From positions 13,323,001 to 13,387,000 of the forward strand of contig NC_059476.1 in assembly GCF_018139145.2 (NCBI RefSeq): DNA of 64,000 nt. Reading direction: 5' to 3'. This DNA is from Gymnogyps californianus (taxonomy: Eukaryota; Chordata; Aves; Accipitriformes; Cathartidae). The notes beneath the pieces were generated by a model. The model did no database searches. It was not told where the DNA came from and saw only the letters and a program-made list of their open reading frames with translations. Each line of letters begins with the position of its first letter. Within the stretch, counting starts at the first letter, position 1. Both the position numbers and the translations under genes were made by a program. Positions 1-12,262 of the stretch are shown piece after piece.

Positions 1-3000
1 GGAAATAAGCATGTAAAATCTGAGCCTCAAAGGCCACATTGGCATCTCTGGAAACACATTGCAAACATATCATAGATCAGAGGGCCTTACACAAGTGTTT
101 GATAAGGTAAAGCTCTCCTTCATCTAAGTTATTCATTGTAATTTCAAAGAAAATCTTGAAAATAGTTGATGTTGCAGGTGGCTGCACATGCCTCAATCCA
201 CACCTAAAACAAGTCAGCACTGGGAGGGGCCTGGAAAAGGGGTGCTAGGTTAGTCCATAACAGATAAAAACATGTAGTTAACTCAGGTTGAACAAACTAG
301 TAGTGAAATTATGCTGCTATTTGTTAGTCATAGAATTTTGCCAGCTTATCAGTCACAGAATCTATTCGGAAAGGCAGATTGTTTCTCCTCATATGTGTAA
401 CTCAAAGGCTTTGTATTCCACCACTTTTTTGCCTACACATATGGAAAGTTATGAAACCAGGGACCCATAAAACTAAAGAAAGGCTGAGTTGGTAAGTAAA
501 GTACAGAGTAAAATCTAGTTTCTTTAATTATTTTACATTAAGCCATTTGGAATAAATTTTGGCTCTGAAAGTATCAGAAAAATCATTGGACACTGCCTTT
601 AAATTCTTTGATGGGACTCTTTTGTGGTAAAAAAAAATCCTATGTAATTGAGGGTCATAAGTGTGTTTAAAAAAACATAAATCACCTAGATTTTTTTTCT
701 TTGTAACAGAGCAAGGAACTTGTAACACTCAAAATTCAGTCACCCAGCTTTGCAGCATAACTCTAGTGTACATGTGAATACTTTCTCAGCTCTGGCTGCC
801 ATGTAGGTGCAAGGTTGATACTGAAGTGTGGAATCTCTGCAGAGCTTATGAGGAGGAAGAAGTTGAAGATATAGCAATTATAAAGCACAGCTAGTCCACA
901 GCTCTTCTGAGGAAGTATCTTCTCTGACAGTCTCATCTAACATGAATGAGAAGCTCACCAATTTACAACATTAACTGGTTGATATTTTTTACTAGTGCTA
1001 TATGAGAGTAAATGTCAGTTGTCAGCCGGTATTTTCTTCAATATTAGTGTCAATTTCATTGACCATTTACCCTGAAAAACACATTGGAAATATTTGCATT
1101 GGTCTGAGTCTCAGCTCGTAAAAATGGCAGCAGTTCCACTGATGTTAATAGAGATATGATGAGCAAAACTAGCTGGGCACCAAGTTTCTTAATGCTATAT
1201 CGCACTGCATTCATGTTATTTGCTAAACCATGTTTAATGTCCTGCCACAGCCTATTGCAATAACTGTGAATATTGGCCAGTTTCAGAATACTGCAAATGT
1301 ATTTATATCATCAAATGTCTTTTATAAAATACAAAGCAAGTTGTACAGACAACCTCCATTATTTCCTTGTGGCTGGAAGGCAAATCTCTCACTTTCTTTT
1401 AACAGAATATAACTTCACTGATTTATAGCTTTGCAGATGATTCCTTGTGTTATTGTTGAATTCACTGTCCAACAGGGACTAGAGAAGCTGTGTGTTTTGG
1501 CAAGTGCTATTCATCTTCGATGCTTCAGTCCCCTCTGTTATGTTATTCTGATGTCTGTGTACTACAGTAGCAATGATCACTGTGGCAGAACAGGAGGTTG
1601 AGATTAGCAGTCCTTCCTCACACATGGCAAAACACTGGTTTTCAGAGCCTCTGGGAATCTGTAAACCCCATGAACAAAATGCTCAACCCTCCTGCCTGAG
1701 ATATGAGACAGCGTCATCACTAGGAGACTTTGGGGATGGAGGTGGACTTTCAGTTTAGCTTCCCTGGCAGTTCCACAACCAGATAGCAGCTTTTTCTCCT
1801 TGCAAGCAGTCATCTCTCTTTGGACTAAACTGGGAATATAAAATCTGACAGCAGCAGTGGTGGACACTCAAACAGCTTGTCAAGGCTATTTTGGGCAGCC
1901 TGAAGTACAGTTTGTTGCACTCAGCCTTTCACATTTTGCACATGGGAAATGCCAAGAAGCAGTTGGCCCCTGTGGGGGTGGTAGTAGAAAGGGAAATGTG
2001 AAGGCATGCCATCAGTAAACAAATACATGAGCTTTAGGGAATGTCATTCTCCTTGAATGCACACTGAAATAAGGTTTGAGAAGTTTGGTGTACATATTCA
2101 GGGGAATGCTCAAAAGACCCTACAGACCTTGATGTATACCTTTGAAAATTCTTCTTACTGTAACTTTACATCTGAAAAAATGCTGAAAGCAACTCTTGGG
2201 GTGGGCAATCATTGCTTACCACACAAAGCACAAAGAAATCAAAATGCAAATCAGGGTGTTGGGAGTTGGGGGGAAGCACAGCATAGAGGAAAATACCGAA
2301 ATGTTTTTAAATAGGTTTCTATGTCTTGGCTGATTGTTCACCAAGTGCTTCGGATGCTGCAGATGCTTTGACTGATACAATGATTCTTCAAAAAAGTTTT
2401 GCTCTAAATGGTTGCCTTTCTAACATAACCAAAGATAATATTAGAGTAGTTTAGATCCCATGATATATGAACTGAAACATGACTTGGAAAATATGGAGAG
2501 CATGTTCCGAGATCTGGCACAACAATGCAAGGAATAAAACAATATATTTTCATGCTGGCATAAATTTGTCACAACTAGGTGGTTGTTACTAATCATTTGA
2601 ATGGCTTGTTAATGCGTGGTTCACTGAAATTAAAGAATAACTTGTAAATATGCATCATTCTGAATATTTTATTTAATAGTTAAACCATTGTCAATTCAGA
2701 AAAGAAGTCTTTTTTTGTTAACTGTATGGCAGATAAATACTTGTATTTCACACTGGGGAGGAATTAGATGTTCATATCTTCCTATGATTGGAGTTATTCT
2801 GGAGAAAATGGTGGGAATAATGCTAGAATAGTAATATTTTAAAGTTGAAATCCCATTGCTTTGCATTATGGTATGATCATGAAATATGATGTGAACAGTT
2901 TAACTCATTTATGTGGGTTAGTGGATTTACTTGCACTTCTCAGCTGTGACAACTTAAGCCAAAGACTTTGAACTTCAGAACTGGAAAAGAGTGGCACTAA

Positions 3001-3419
3001 AACTCATAGTTAACCACCCACAAACAGAAAAGAATTGCTTCTTTAATACAGCATATTTGTTTTCAGTGGGAGAGGGTCACTCCTGTTCTTTTCTTGCTTA
3101 ATGTAAAGATTCATGTCAGATATTTCGCAACAGGAGGGCTTGTGAGCCTGAGCTGGCTTGCCTGCACATTGTCACAGTACCTCTGTTTGACAGGAGAAAA
3201 AGTCAGTAAATCTGTTCAACACGTTTCTTTTGTTTTGAGGAGAGGTGTTGCTTCTATGTTGCACAGGAACCTTTGCTTGTAAAAAGAATGTGGATAAAAT
3301 ACCCACTTGAGGGGGGTTTCCATCTTGCAAGGGAAAGATTGCATGTTCCTGTAGCCATCGCTTGATATGAGAACAAGGTGTCAGGGCTGTTCTTTTCTAC
3401 ATGCTGGATTACTAGGGAC
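1..3419. other. Unannotated non-coding stretch
   Basis: AT-rich sequence with frequent stops in all frames. The longest open frame is 87 codons (minus strand, 1604-1867); it resembles nothing I know and has no convincing splice sites. I see no repeat family, RNA gene or long tandem repeat. It is best read as intergenic or intronic DNA. Confidence 0.6.
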
Positions 3420-3790
3420 CTTGCAGACAAATGGAGGGTAGTCCAGAGGGAAACAGCAGAAAAATGATAAAAGACTTGGAAAATGGAAATTGCAAGAGTG
3501 ATAAAGAGGATTGACCATCTAACACTTAGAGAAGAGGAGACATAACTGTCTATACATACATAAAGGGATATTACAGAGAGAACAGGGACCAATTATTCTC
3601 TCGAGTTGTCAAGGGCAGAACAAGACTAATGGATTTAGGATGTTGCAGGGAAAATGTCAGTTTAACATTAGGAAATACTTTGGGTAGAAGAACAATCAGG
3701 ACAATGTATGATGCTCTCAAGGGGAGATGGGTAGGGTTTCCATCACTGAACTTGTTCAAGTGTAAGGCTAGACATCAGTCTGAGGTAAGT
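3420..3790 (+). mobile_element. Old CR1 LINE relic, 3' portion
   Basis: The segment follows the 3' part of amniote CR1 non-LTR retrotransposons in order: a 'gtccagagggaaacagcagaaaaatg' type block near 3440, 'agagaagaggagacataactgtc' near 3530, 'attattctctcgag' near 3592, 'atggatttaggatg..cagggaaaatgtcag' near 3630, then 'acattaggaaatactttgggtagaagaacaatcagg' and 'tttccatcactgaacttgttcaag'. It is strongly diverged and fades out after about 3790 without the usual terminal octamer repeats. It is therefore a 5'- and 3'-eroded fossil. No reverse-transcriptase frame survives. The family call rests on remembered consensus, not a database search, and both edges are approximate. Confidence 0.75.
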
Positions 3791-5577
3791 GAAGTGCCCT
3801 AAAGTCTACCAGAACTAAAAGGCCTTGGTCCTGCGAACCTTCATTTAAGAAGGCAATCCTCATAAAGCCAGAAGTCTTCGCTTGATTAAGAGCTGCCTGT
3901 ACGGTGCCATAAACTTTAATAAATCTTTTAAGGGGTGGTGAGATGGGCTAGCCCCTTTCCCAAAGAAGAAAATTCACAGGTAGTAGTTATTTACACAAAT
4001 TACAAGACATGGTAAATCTTGTGGGTTTTTCCTTATCAAAATCCAGAAATATTTGTTTCTTGCTCTTGAAAAAGCAGATTCAATAAAGCATCTTCCATTT
4101 TCTATGTGCACTTTATGAATTAATTTGCATGTTTAAAGCCCACAGAAATCCAGCTTTCTGAAATGTATATTCAAATGGAATACCTACTTACTGGTTGTCT
4201 GAATTTAGTTCTCTATTGTGATTTTTTTTTCATTCAAATGTAGAGATATTTTAACCTAGGTATATGGTTTTTAAGCCAGCCTCCAAAAATGTGTCTCACA
4301 CAAGACTGTTTCCAAAACAATTATTATGGGAAGAATTTAAATAAGTGGGCAGAATAGGCTCTTTGTATGTAGTGCCATTATAGAATCCATGTGATTGGTT
4401 TGTTCTCTGCATCAGTATTTCAGGAGAATTTTGGTCAAGGACATATATTCTGCTTTTATTAGTAATTGCTCAGGCTCAACAGAAACTCCAAAAAATGCTA
4501 ATGAGTTTAATGAATCAAAACTTTCATTGCCTGACTACTGCTACTTGTGTCAAACTCCAGGGAAATTAAGGTGCTGACAGTGTTTGATGAACAGGATAAA
4601 ATCACAGTCCTCTCAAGAAACCAGACTTAGGGCTGCAAACGGATCAAATGACATAGCTTTCTTTGCTTAAGGGAAAGAGTAATGGCTAGCCACCATGATG
4701 AAAAGGCACCATACCAATTGCCAAAAAGCATCGCCCTCAGTTTATTATATAGTTCTATGAAATACATCGGGTTGTTGGTCGTAACTCTAACACAATTACG
4801 GCAGACATGGAAATTTTCCATTCTCCTAATTGGCGTTGTGTGATCTACCCTCTGAACTGGTTATGGTTTTTCACAGGAGATAGGAAAGCTGTGGATGTCT
4901 TTGAGCATCCTTAAGCTTGAGGATAATAACCTCCTTATTTTGAAATCAGATATTTCTTTCTGGAAATCATATAATTTACTAGAGTGACACAGTCAGTTGG
5001 CCTCCTGGCTTTATTTATTTACATTGTTATTTACATCTCATTCTTCTTTGCTACTTGAATCCAGGGTGTATTGCTAACCTTAAATTAGCTACCTATAGTG
5101 ATATTTACTACAACAACAACAACAACAAAATGCTTATGTGTTCTTTACATTGTAGCGGAGGGCAACTTTAAGCAGTAGTTTTACTAAAAATTGTTTTCTT
5201 CTTAGAATTCTAAGTAGCTTGTTTGGTCTTCTGACCTAAACAGAGTAGCAGAGAGTGTATGATTCTGTGATAATGATGAAAGGGCTAATGAGATACCAGG
5301 GAAATCTTCTGGTGGTGTTATAAATAGATGAAAATATGCAAGTGTTAATATCCAAAGTCAGATCTTATTTCATATATAGGCAGGTTGCCACTTCTAGGAT
5401 TTTTGCATGGGTTTCTAGCTGTGATGTGAGAATTGGTATTGTGGGTTTTCTTAAGGAAGTGCACTACCATGCTGAATTTCAGTTCCTAAAGTCAGTTTCT
5501 AGAGCTTCAAGTATCCATGTCTACATTTCAACAAGGTATGTAAACATGAGTTTTCTCTTCAAGTGCCCTCTTTGTCA
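3791..5577. other. Unannotated stretch with a short CAA repeat
   Basis: No gene is recognisable; open frames are at most about 89 codons. The only simple feature is a (CAA)n tract near 5111. The sequence runs directly into the target-site duplication of the first solo LTR. Confidence 0.55.
5111..5128. repeat. (CAA)6 microsatellite
   Basis: Six perfect CAA units followed by an A run. This is ordinary simple sequence. Confidence 0.9.
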
Positions 5578-5582
5578 TAGAG
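5578..5582. repeat. Target-site duplication, left, LTR1
   Basis: The five bases tagag precede the LTR and recur exactly at 6175-6179. A 5-bp duplication is usual for ERVL-class integration. Confidence 0.9.
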
Positions 5583-5846
5583 TGTCCTGGTTTCAGCTGG
5601 GATAGAGTTAATTTTCTTCCTAGTAGCTGGTACAGTGTTGTGTTTTGGATTTAGTACAAAAATAATGTTGATAACACGCTGATGTCTTAGTTGTTGCTAA
5701 GTAGCGCTTATCCTAAGTTAAGGATTTTTCAGTTTCCCATGCTCTGCCAGCAAGCAGGTGTGCAAGAAGCTGGGAGGGAGCAGAGCCAGGACAGCTGACC
5801 TGAACTAGCCAAAAGGATTTTCCATACCATGGAACGTCATGCCCAG

Positions 5847-5854
5847 TATATAAA
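5847..5854 (+). promoter_or_regulatory. TATA box of LTR1
   Basis: Perfect tatataaa at the same place as in copies 3, 4 and 5. Transcription would be expected to start roughly 25-30 bases downstream, in the plus direction; activity is not known. Confidence 0.75.
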
Positions 5855-6041
5855 CTGGGGGGAGTTGGCTGGGAGGTGCAGATCGCTGCTCGGGCATCAG
5901 TCAGTGGGTGGTGAGCAATTGCATTGTGCATCACTTGTGTTGTCTTGGGTTTTACTTCTCTCTCTTTGTTATATTCCTTTTCATTACAATTATTATTATA
6001 TTTTATTATTATTATTGTTATTATTATATTTTATTTTAGTT

Positions 6042-6047
6042 ATTAAA
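6042..6047 (+). terminator. Poly(A) signal (ATTAAA) of LTR1
   Basis: ATTAAA lies just after the TTA-rich tract and before a T-rich downstream element, the normal order for an LTR R/U5 boundary. Confidence 0.65.
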
Positions 6048-6174
6048 CTATTCTTATCCTAACCCATGAGTTTTACTATTTTTTCTAATTATCCTCCCCA
6101 TCCCACTGGGAGTGGGGAGGGGTGAGGGAGCGGCTGCGTGGTGCTGAGTTGCTGGCTGGGGTTAAACCACGACA

Positions 6175-6179
6175 TAGAG
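6175..6179. repeat. Target-site duplication, right, LTR1
   Basis: Exact copy (tagag) of 5578-5582. Confidence 0.9.
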
Positions 6180-7586
6180 TAAAATAATTTGCCATCTCTG
6201 TTCCATTGTTTCATCTGCCAGTCTGACCTTTGTAACCTACCTGGAGTACGGATTGTCTCTTTCAACATGAATGCAACAACATATAGAACAAGAGGGCAAA
6301 AAGTGTGTCTACCTTCCTACCATGTGACAGTAGGTTCAAATATGGTTCTTTTCAGTTCATTTAACATTCAGATGCAGCATATTTTCTTGCATTCAGCCAT
6401 GACTTCTCAGCTTTATGCAGAGTAGAAGAACAAAATCTACCTACAACATCTACCACCCAAGTATTGCAGAGGACTGGGACTATATTGCATTTAGAAGACA
6501 AATCAGGCACACTGGTCTAGAATGGCCATAAAGCTGTCACAACAATACCCATACTAAATACAAAAAATTACTTCTGTTCTCCTGTTAATCACCTCAGTGC
6601 TGTTCCTTAGGAAGTCCTCTAGCCAAACTTTCCTTCTACATGTAGGAAGACATTACCACCAAGGGACTTGTCAATGGGTCTCTTAATATATTTCTTTCTG
6701 TATGTTGTTCCTGGATCACCATAACCATGAGAATAAGACATGCTTATTCTCATGCCATTATTTACCATGGAAATAAATGGAAGTGTATGATCGTAGGTTT
6801 TCTTTTCTGTTGCTCAGATGTGTAAACGTTCATCCAAACTGCCTACATCCATGCTTTACCTATTTTCTCTGGCCAGACAGTTCAAATGAGTTTGTATAAC
6901 CTATGAAAAGGAGACACAGGGAACCTTTGCAATGTGAGTGGAAGTTTTGTCAGACACAGTCTAGTCAGTCACTACTTCATGGTGGCTATATGTCCTTCTG
7001 AAACAAGGCGATGAGAGTCAAGATTAGTAACTTTAAGCATAGGTGAAAGCAGTCCATGGGAGATACCTGCAACAAGAACTCTGGGGTATATGAGCTACTT
7101 ATATATTTTTGGAGTTTGTCAATAATTTACTAATCACGTTCAGGTATTTTTTCACAGAAGCATTTATTCTTCTTAGGTCTAAACAGAAACAAAATCTGCT
7201 CACAGATGGCTCTTTAGTGTCCTGCTTCCTGTCTGGGTAAAATAATTTGAAAGTTGAAAAATTAACAGTCTCTATAAACACTATATTCTTTTTTATTATC
7301 TATTCTTCAAAATAATTGTAGAATGAAGGCATAGCTTGTCCTAATTCCTGTTTCTTTGGAGGTGACTGGGGTTTGCAATAATACTATGGGTAGACAGTGG
7401 AAGAAGGAACTGGTAACTCATCCAAGAGCTACACTGAAAGATGTAGCATTCCAGGAACAGTTTTCCCTCTGAAATAACTTTACCTACCCTTATTAACAAT
7501 TCTGAGAAAACATAATAAAAACTAAGATGTCAGAAATAGTGCTAAGATAGAGTTAAAGCTCTCCCAAGAAAAAAAAAAATCACATC
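6180..7586. other. Unannotated stretch between LTR1 and LTR2
   Basis: There is no recognisable gene; the longest open frame is 78 codons from 6189. A perfect 12-bp inverted repeat at 6726-6754 is the only notable structure. It is not the inside of a provirus: the two flanking LTRs carry different target-site duplications and only partly match each other. Confidence 0.6.
6726..6754. repeat. Perfect 12-bp inverted repeat, 5-nt loop
   Basis: Left arm catgagaataag (6726-6737), spacer acatg, right arm cttattctcatg (6743-6754). The arms pair without mismatch and the pairing stops at both ends. It could form a hairpin or cruciform; no function is shown. Confidence 0.9.
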
Positions 7587-7591
7587 TAACC
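7587..7591. repeat. Target-site duplication, left, LTR2
   Basis: taacc, repeated exactly at 8188-8192. Confidence 0.9.
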
Positions 7592-7866
7592 TGTGCTGGT
7601 TTTGTCTGGGACAGAGTTAATTTTCTTCACAGTAGCTAGTATAGGGCTATGTTTTGGATTTGTCATGAAAACAGTGTTGATAATACAGGGATGTTTTTGT
7701 TACTGCTGAGCAGCGCTTACACAGAGTCAAGGCCTTTTCTGCTTCTCACACCACCCCACCAGCGAGTAGGCTGGGGGTGCACAAGAAGTTGGGAGGGACA
7801 CAGCTGGGACAGCTGACCCCAACTGACCAAAGGGATATTCCATACCATAGGATGTCACACTCAGCA

Positions 7867-7872
7867 TATAAA
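7867..7872 (+). promoter_or_regulatory. TATA box of LTR2
   Basis: tataaa within gcatataaagctgggg, in register with the TATA boxes of the other four copies. Confidence 0.7.
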
Positions 7873-8054
7873 GCTGGGGGGAAGAAGAAGGAAGGAGGGG
7901 CTGTTTGGAGTGATGGTGTTTGCCTTCCCAAGTAACCATTATGCGTGATGGAGCCCTGCTATCCTGGAGATGGCTGAACACCTGCCTGCTGATGGGAAGT
8001 GGTGAATGAATTCCTTGTCTTGCTTTGCTTGCGTGTGTGGCTTTTGCTTTGCTT

Positions 8055-8060
8055 ATTAAA
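8055..8060 (+). terminator. Poly(A) signal (ATTAAA) of LTR2
   Basis: ATTAAA followed by ctgtctttatctcagccca, matching the post-signal sequence of the other copies. Confidence 0.65.
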
Positions 8061-8187
8061 CTGTCTTTATCTCAGCCCACGAGTTTTCTCACATTTACTC
8101 TTCTGATTCTCTCCCTCTTCCCACTGGAAGGGGAGTGAGCGAGCAGCTGTGTGGTGCTCAGTTGCTGGCTGGAGTTAAACCAGGACA

Positions 8188-8192
8188 TAACC
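8188..8192. repeat. Target-site duplication, right, LTR2
   Basis: Exact copy (taacc) of 7587-7591. Confidence 0.9.
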
Positions 8193-11100
8193 GTAGTTTG
8201 AAGGCAAAGCGAGGCCATGAAGATTTGTAAGTATAAGTCACCAGTAAGAAAAGAATATTTTCAAAGTTATTCCTGAGGAAAACCACTGAAAGCTTTTCCT
8301 AAAAGCTTTTTAACCAGTCACCTCAGCTGAAGGTTTAAGCTTTGGGACATGGGTGAAAAACAGAACAGTACTCCAAAGACTTCTTACTGGTAAGTAAAAC
8401 TTCAAAGGGGAAAAATTAGTTATTTGCTGATTCCATAGAATGCTTCTCTTTAACTTTCATGGAAGACTACACCTTTGCCTGTGGGTTAAGCATTTCTTTC
8501 TGATTTGTTTGCACATTACCTGTAGGATTTGGAGACAGAAACTTGCTGACTCTTGCTACCTCTCAGTTCAGGTTTTGGATGGGACAATGAACAAGAGCAA
8601 CTTCTGAGCCTCTGTTGGAAATGCATCCAAAAAATACATACGTAGGTAAAGCTTTTTCTTGGCTTATCAAAACTTCCCCACTGTGATTGAAGTAGCCCTT
8701 GAAAACCTGGTTCACTAAAATGTATAAAAAGTGAACATTTTGGAATCCCAGCTCCTTGGCCTGATCTTTAAAGAGAGCTGCGCATTATTTAACCAGAAAA
8801 CAGGTATTTTGAGAGGAAGCTTGATTTTAAAAATAGCACCTGTGACTTGAAGGAGATGTGTTCAAAACAAAAAGAGAGGCAAACAGCTGCTCCCTTCACC
8901 AGGCATTCTCACACAGGAACAAAGCTATTGGCAACATTGCTGATGTCCTTTCAGCCTCTGAGTTTGTTCTACATGGAGAGGAGCAGGAAACGCTTGACCA
9001 ATGTTTGACGCAAACCTGACTAATTCCAGGAATATTTTCTCTGTACAAAAAGATAGCATAATCTAATTCTTTTTCTGGCAGTTATTAATGAGCACGTACA
9101 TATACATGGATAAAGTATTGATGAGATATGCTAATCTCAACAGAGATAAAGAATGTGCAGGCTGGATTCATTTATAAGTCTATCATCAGTACACATTTGT
9201 CATTGATACATATCTAATAAACTATGTATGGAAGACATCTTGATAACTCACTTCCAATAAAGTTTTTGCAGTGCTGGCATAACGCTTTAACTCATTCCCA
9301 TTGTACCTTTCATAATTTACAGCTGAGTGGATCTAACCTGGGAAGCTCTCACTATTCAGCCTAAGTAATAAATAGAAGCTGGCTTTTTCTTTGGTATAAA
9401 TACAACAGTGCAGAGTTTGTAGCTATATTTTGCATAGACAGCATGTTCACAAATCAATGTGTGCCAAGTATATCCAATTCTTATTACGCATTGTATCCTG
9501 CTGTACAGTGTAAATAAAGTACTTCTTAGCAAGCATGCTTCTCATAGGAGACAAAACACAAACATGGTTAAAGATCTGATCAAAGTCTGAGCTAGTCGTC
9601 TTAGGCATGTACTATCAAATGTCAGCTCTTCAGACCGCAGGGTCCAGAGGAGACATTTCCTACCCCTTCAGAAATACTTCCCTGACTTCTACAGTGAACT
9701 GTAGCATGTGTTACACAGTGTGTCATATTATCCACCTACAGCATAGGTGCCTTTTTTGTTAAAAACCCGTCATGGGATCCAGTTGCTGACAGTTGATTCT
9801 GTCTGATCAAGCGTGTACTTCTCCTGCATAGCTTGTCTGAAGGCATATGTTTCATGACTCATTTATGGATTTGATTTACTTTTGTCACAAGCATTATTTT
9901 ATAATGGTGAATTCTTGATCAGAAAAGTCAGGTCACATTCAGAAGACATAAGGAAATCTGATTTTTTTCATCATAAAGAGTTTTTCTATTATTTTGTTTG
10001 TGCAATCTATATTTTGTTGTTCACTGAAGGCCTGTCTTCTTCAGAACTGGCTACCCATGGCCAAAATTGATACATCAGTTTTCCTGAACACACAGTTGGG
10101 AGTAAAGATTGTTCCAAGCACAAAAGAATTGATCACTCCTGATTTAATCAAAAAAATGCCTAGGTTAACTCTGAATTAATCTAGATAGGGTCCCATAAAC
10201 TTTATAGGTAGGCTGCCATGCCTAGGAGACATGTCCTTAGGACAACTTCCAAACTTCAGTGGAAGACAATAGGAAGATTCATCCTGATACTACGGAACTT
10301 TGATCAGGTTCCTGGTCTTCAGGTCCTCAGATTTGACAAATATGAATTTGTTCTTGCAAAGAGTCCTCAAAAATAATTCTTAGAGGACCACCAGTTACTT
10401 TGAAAAGGTACATGTAGTCTTTATTAGAAAACGTCTTTGGCAAAAAAAAACATTTTCACAGCACACAGGAGTGTTTTTATTCTTACCAACTAACAAAAAG
10501 ACAAGTATTTCACTTTCTCATACTACTCAGCATGTGAGAGAGAGAAAAGAGGGGTGAGTGTTTGGATGATCTTATTCTACTTCTCAAAGGGTTTTAGTGT
10601 ATCACTTCCATCTCTGATCAAGGGGGATTATCAGGATTTCTTTTCAGTGGATGTGCAGTTCTAAAACAATACTCACAAGCATGTGAACACAAGAAAATTC
10701 ACCTTCAAAGCCCTAAAGAAGATGCAAGAGAAGATGCATTTACATTTTAAATTTTTATTCTAAATCCAGCGCAGGGTACCTGAAGGAGTGAGGACTATTT
10801 AAAAATTCATATGAAGTTTTGGATCTGGAATCCTAGCATATTTCCTGTTGAGGGAGTACATACATCACAAAATGCCATCATCACTTGCCACATTTATTAT
10901 GCAGATCATTCTCTTGAAATACGGCAATAGATGATTTCTGCCTCTTGGGATGTTCAGGACTTAGACCATGTTGAATGATAATGGTTTGTGCAGAACCTTG
11001 CACTGCTACTCTTCTTACAGCATTGATTTGTGGATAAAGACAGGGCCTTTTTTTTTTTTTTTTTTTTAAATAAAAGCTGACAATCAACACTTCCAGAGCG

Positions 11101-12159
11101 CTTAAATTAATACAGAAAGAAAAAAAATGTTCAGATGAGTTTGCAGCACAGTTATACATCAAAGTTCTACCAATGCATTATGCATCTCTCTTCTCTTTTG
11201 AATCTTCCTTACATGCCTTCCCCCATACTCCTAAACAGAAATAGCTCCTTTCATCATGCTACTGGCACAAATAGCAGCAGGACCAGTTTGGTGAAACTGT
11301 TATATTAATTTCCGTATAAAGGCCATTTTACTTTGTGAAAAAGGAAAAGATCACTGCAAGTAGACTGCTCTGAATCCTGGATTCTCTACTGCAAGCCATT
11401 AATTTGTAGATCATATTCAAAATAATAAGCATGAATCTATGATATCTGTAGCACTGTATGGGTAACATGTTATTCACCTTTCTCAGCAGCCAATTCATTT
11501 TTTTAAACAACTGATTTGATACTAAATTTGTGCTGAGATCTCAAAGCCTTTCCAACAATCAAGTTACAGCCAGATTTAACTATTAAACATTAGCCTGGCT
11601 GTAAAAATTTGGATCTTTAAAAAAAGAAAAGAAATTATTAGCTTAATCAGATGGCAGTTCTGCAAAGAAAGCTTTTAACCTGGAGCCTTTAAATCCTAGA
11701 TAGGTACTGAGAGCATGCAGTGACACAGTGAGCACTTTGAACTCTGCTCCCAGAGTGCTGTTATCACTGTTACTTGAAAGAGACATCAAATGACCCATTA
11801 CTGTACCCTGTCCGTACCTCCATTCCCAGAGTAGGAATAATTGGGTATATATGCAGAGGTATTTGTCTACCGGAGTCTAAAAAACTGTCAGATAGAGACT
11901 CCACAGTCCCTCTGGGTGGCCTGTCCCTGAGCTGTAGCAGTCCTCTAGCCAAGGAGTTTTTTGTAATGTTTAAGCTGAACATCTCCAGCTGCATCAGCTG
12001 ATAGTAAAAATTCCTGTAACTTGTCATCTTCTAATTCATAAGCAGCAAAACCTGAAGCATGTTACCATGTCTTAAGCCAGGTGCAGAGTATGTTTAAAGA
12101 GATTTAAGAAGTTATATGATTGTTGATTATGGTGTAAGAACAACATTCAGAAGAAACAT
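8193..12159. other. Unannotated non-coding stretch
   Basis: There is no recognised gene. The longest open frame is 93 codons (minus, 10881-11162), part of which reads through the poly-T run, so it is low-complexity in part. A 10-bp self-complementary aaaagctttt lies at 8301-8310. No other repeat family was recognised. Confidence 0.55.
11048..11067. repeat. T20 homopolymer
   Basis: Twenty uninterrupted T's. I looked for a minus-strand retrocopy ending here and saw no AATAAA upstream of the A run and no coding frame, so I call it simple sequence only. Confidence 0.9.
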
Positions 12160-12262
12160 CCAACACTAAAACCCTGAATTTGGACTCCTCAGATGTACTG
12201 TGCATTTCCTGTGTAGCCTTGGGCAAGACCCTTCACCTTTAAAGTGACTGATTTCCTACCAA
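12160..12262 (+). mobile_element. MIR-like SINE relic
   Basis: The stretch gtagccttgggcaagaccc followed by ttcacctttaaagtgactgatttccta matches the core of the MIR/CORE-SINE family in plus orientation (gtgaccttgggcaagtcac, then cctcagtttcctc). The upstream part (cctgaatttggactcctc) fits loosely. Birds retain few, strongly decayed copies of this ancient amniote SINE. The call is from memory of the consensus; the left edge is uncertain. Confidence 0.55.

Larger units (their letters stand above)
5583..6174 (+). mobile_element. Solo ERVL-type LTR, copy 1 (592 bp)
   Basis: Complete LTR beginning tgtcctggtttcagctggga and ending gttaaaccacgaca, bounded by perfect 5-bp target-site duplications (tagag). 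The order inside is: U3, a TATA box at 5847-5854, a short segment with the phrase gtgggtggtgagcaattgc, a TTA-rich microsatellite (about 5990-6030), an ATTAAA signal at 6042-6047, then U5 with ctccccatcccactgggag. No internal gag/pol sequence or second LTR is attached, so it is the product of LTR-LTR recombination. It differs from copies 3-5 by shared-site changes (for example ggcagatcg in place of ggcggatcg near 5880), so it may belong to a sister subfamily. Open frames across it occur on both strands and are by-products of the repeat. Confidence 0.95.
7592..8187 (+). mobile_element. Solo ERVL-type LTR, copy 2, divergent mosaic subfamily (596 bp)
   Basis: Begins tgtgctggttttgtctggga, ends gttaaaccaggaca, and has perfect 5-bp duplications (taacc). 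The first 280 bases align with the other copies: gagttaattttctt, gttttggattt, gcagcgctta, agaagttgggaggga, attccataccat. The last part also aligns (ttattaaactg through gtggtgct..gttgctggctgg). The block from about 7882 to 8050, between TATA box and poly(A) signal, is unrelated to them. It lacks the TTA microsatellite and instead carries a pyrimidine-rich tract (cttgctttgcttgcgtgtgtgg). This is best explained as a different LTR subfamily with an exchanged R-like module. No internal viral sequence is attached. Confidence 0.93.

Noticed and set aside
5583..8187. LTR1 and LTR2 as the two ends of one provirus about 2.6 kb long.
   Set aside because: Each has its own perfect 5-bp duplication (tagag; taacc), they differ in subfamily, and the 1.4 kb between them has no retroviral sequence.
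11048..11067. T20 run as the tail of a minus-strand processed pseudogene.
   Set aside because: No AATAAA precedes the A run on the minus strand, no coding relic abuts it, and no flanking duplication was seen.
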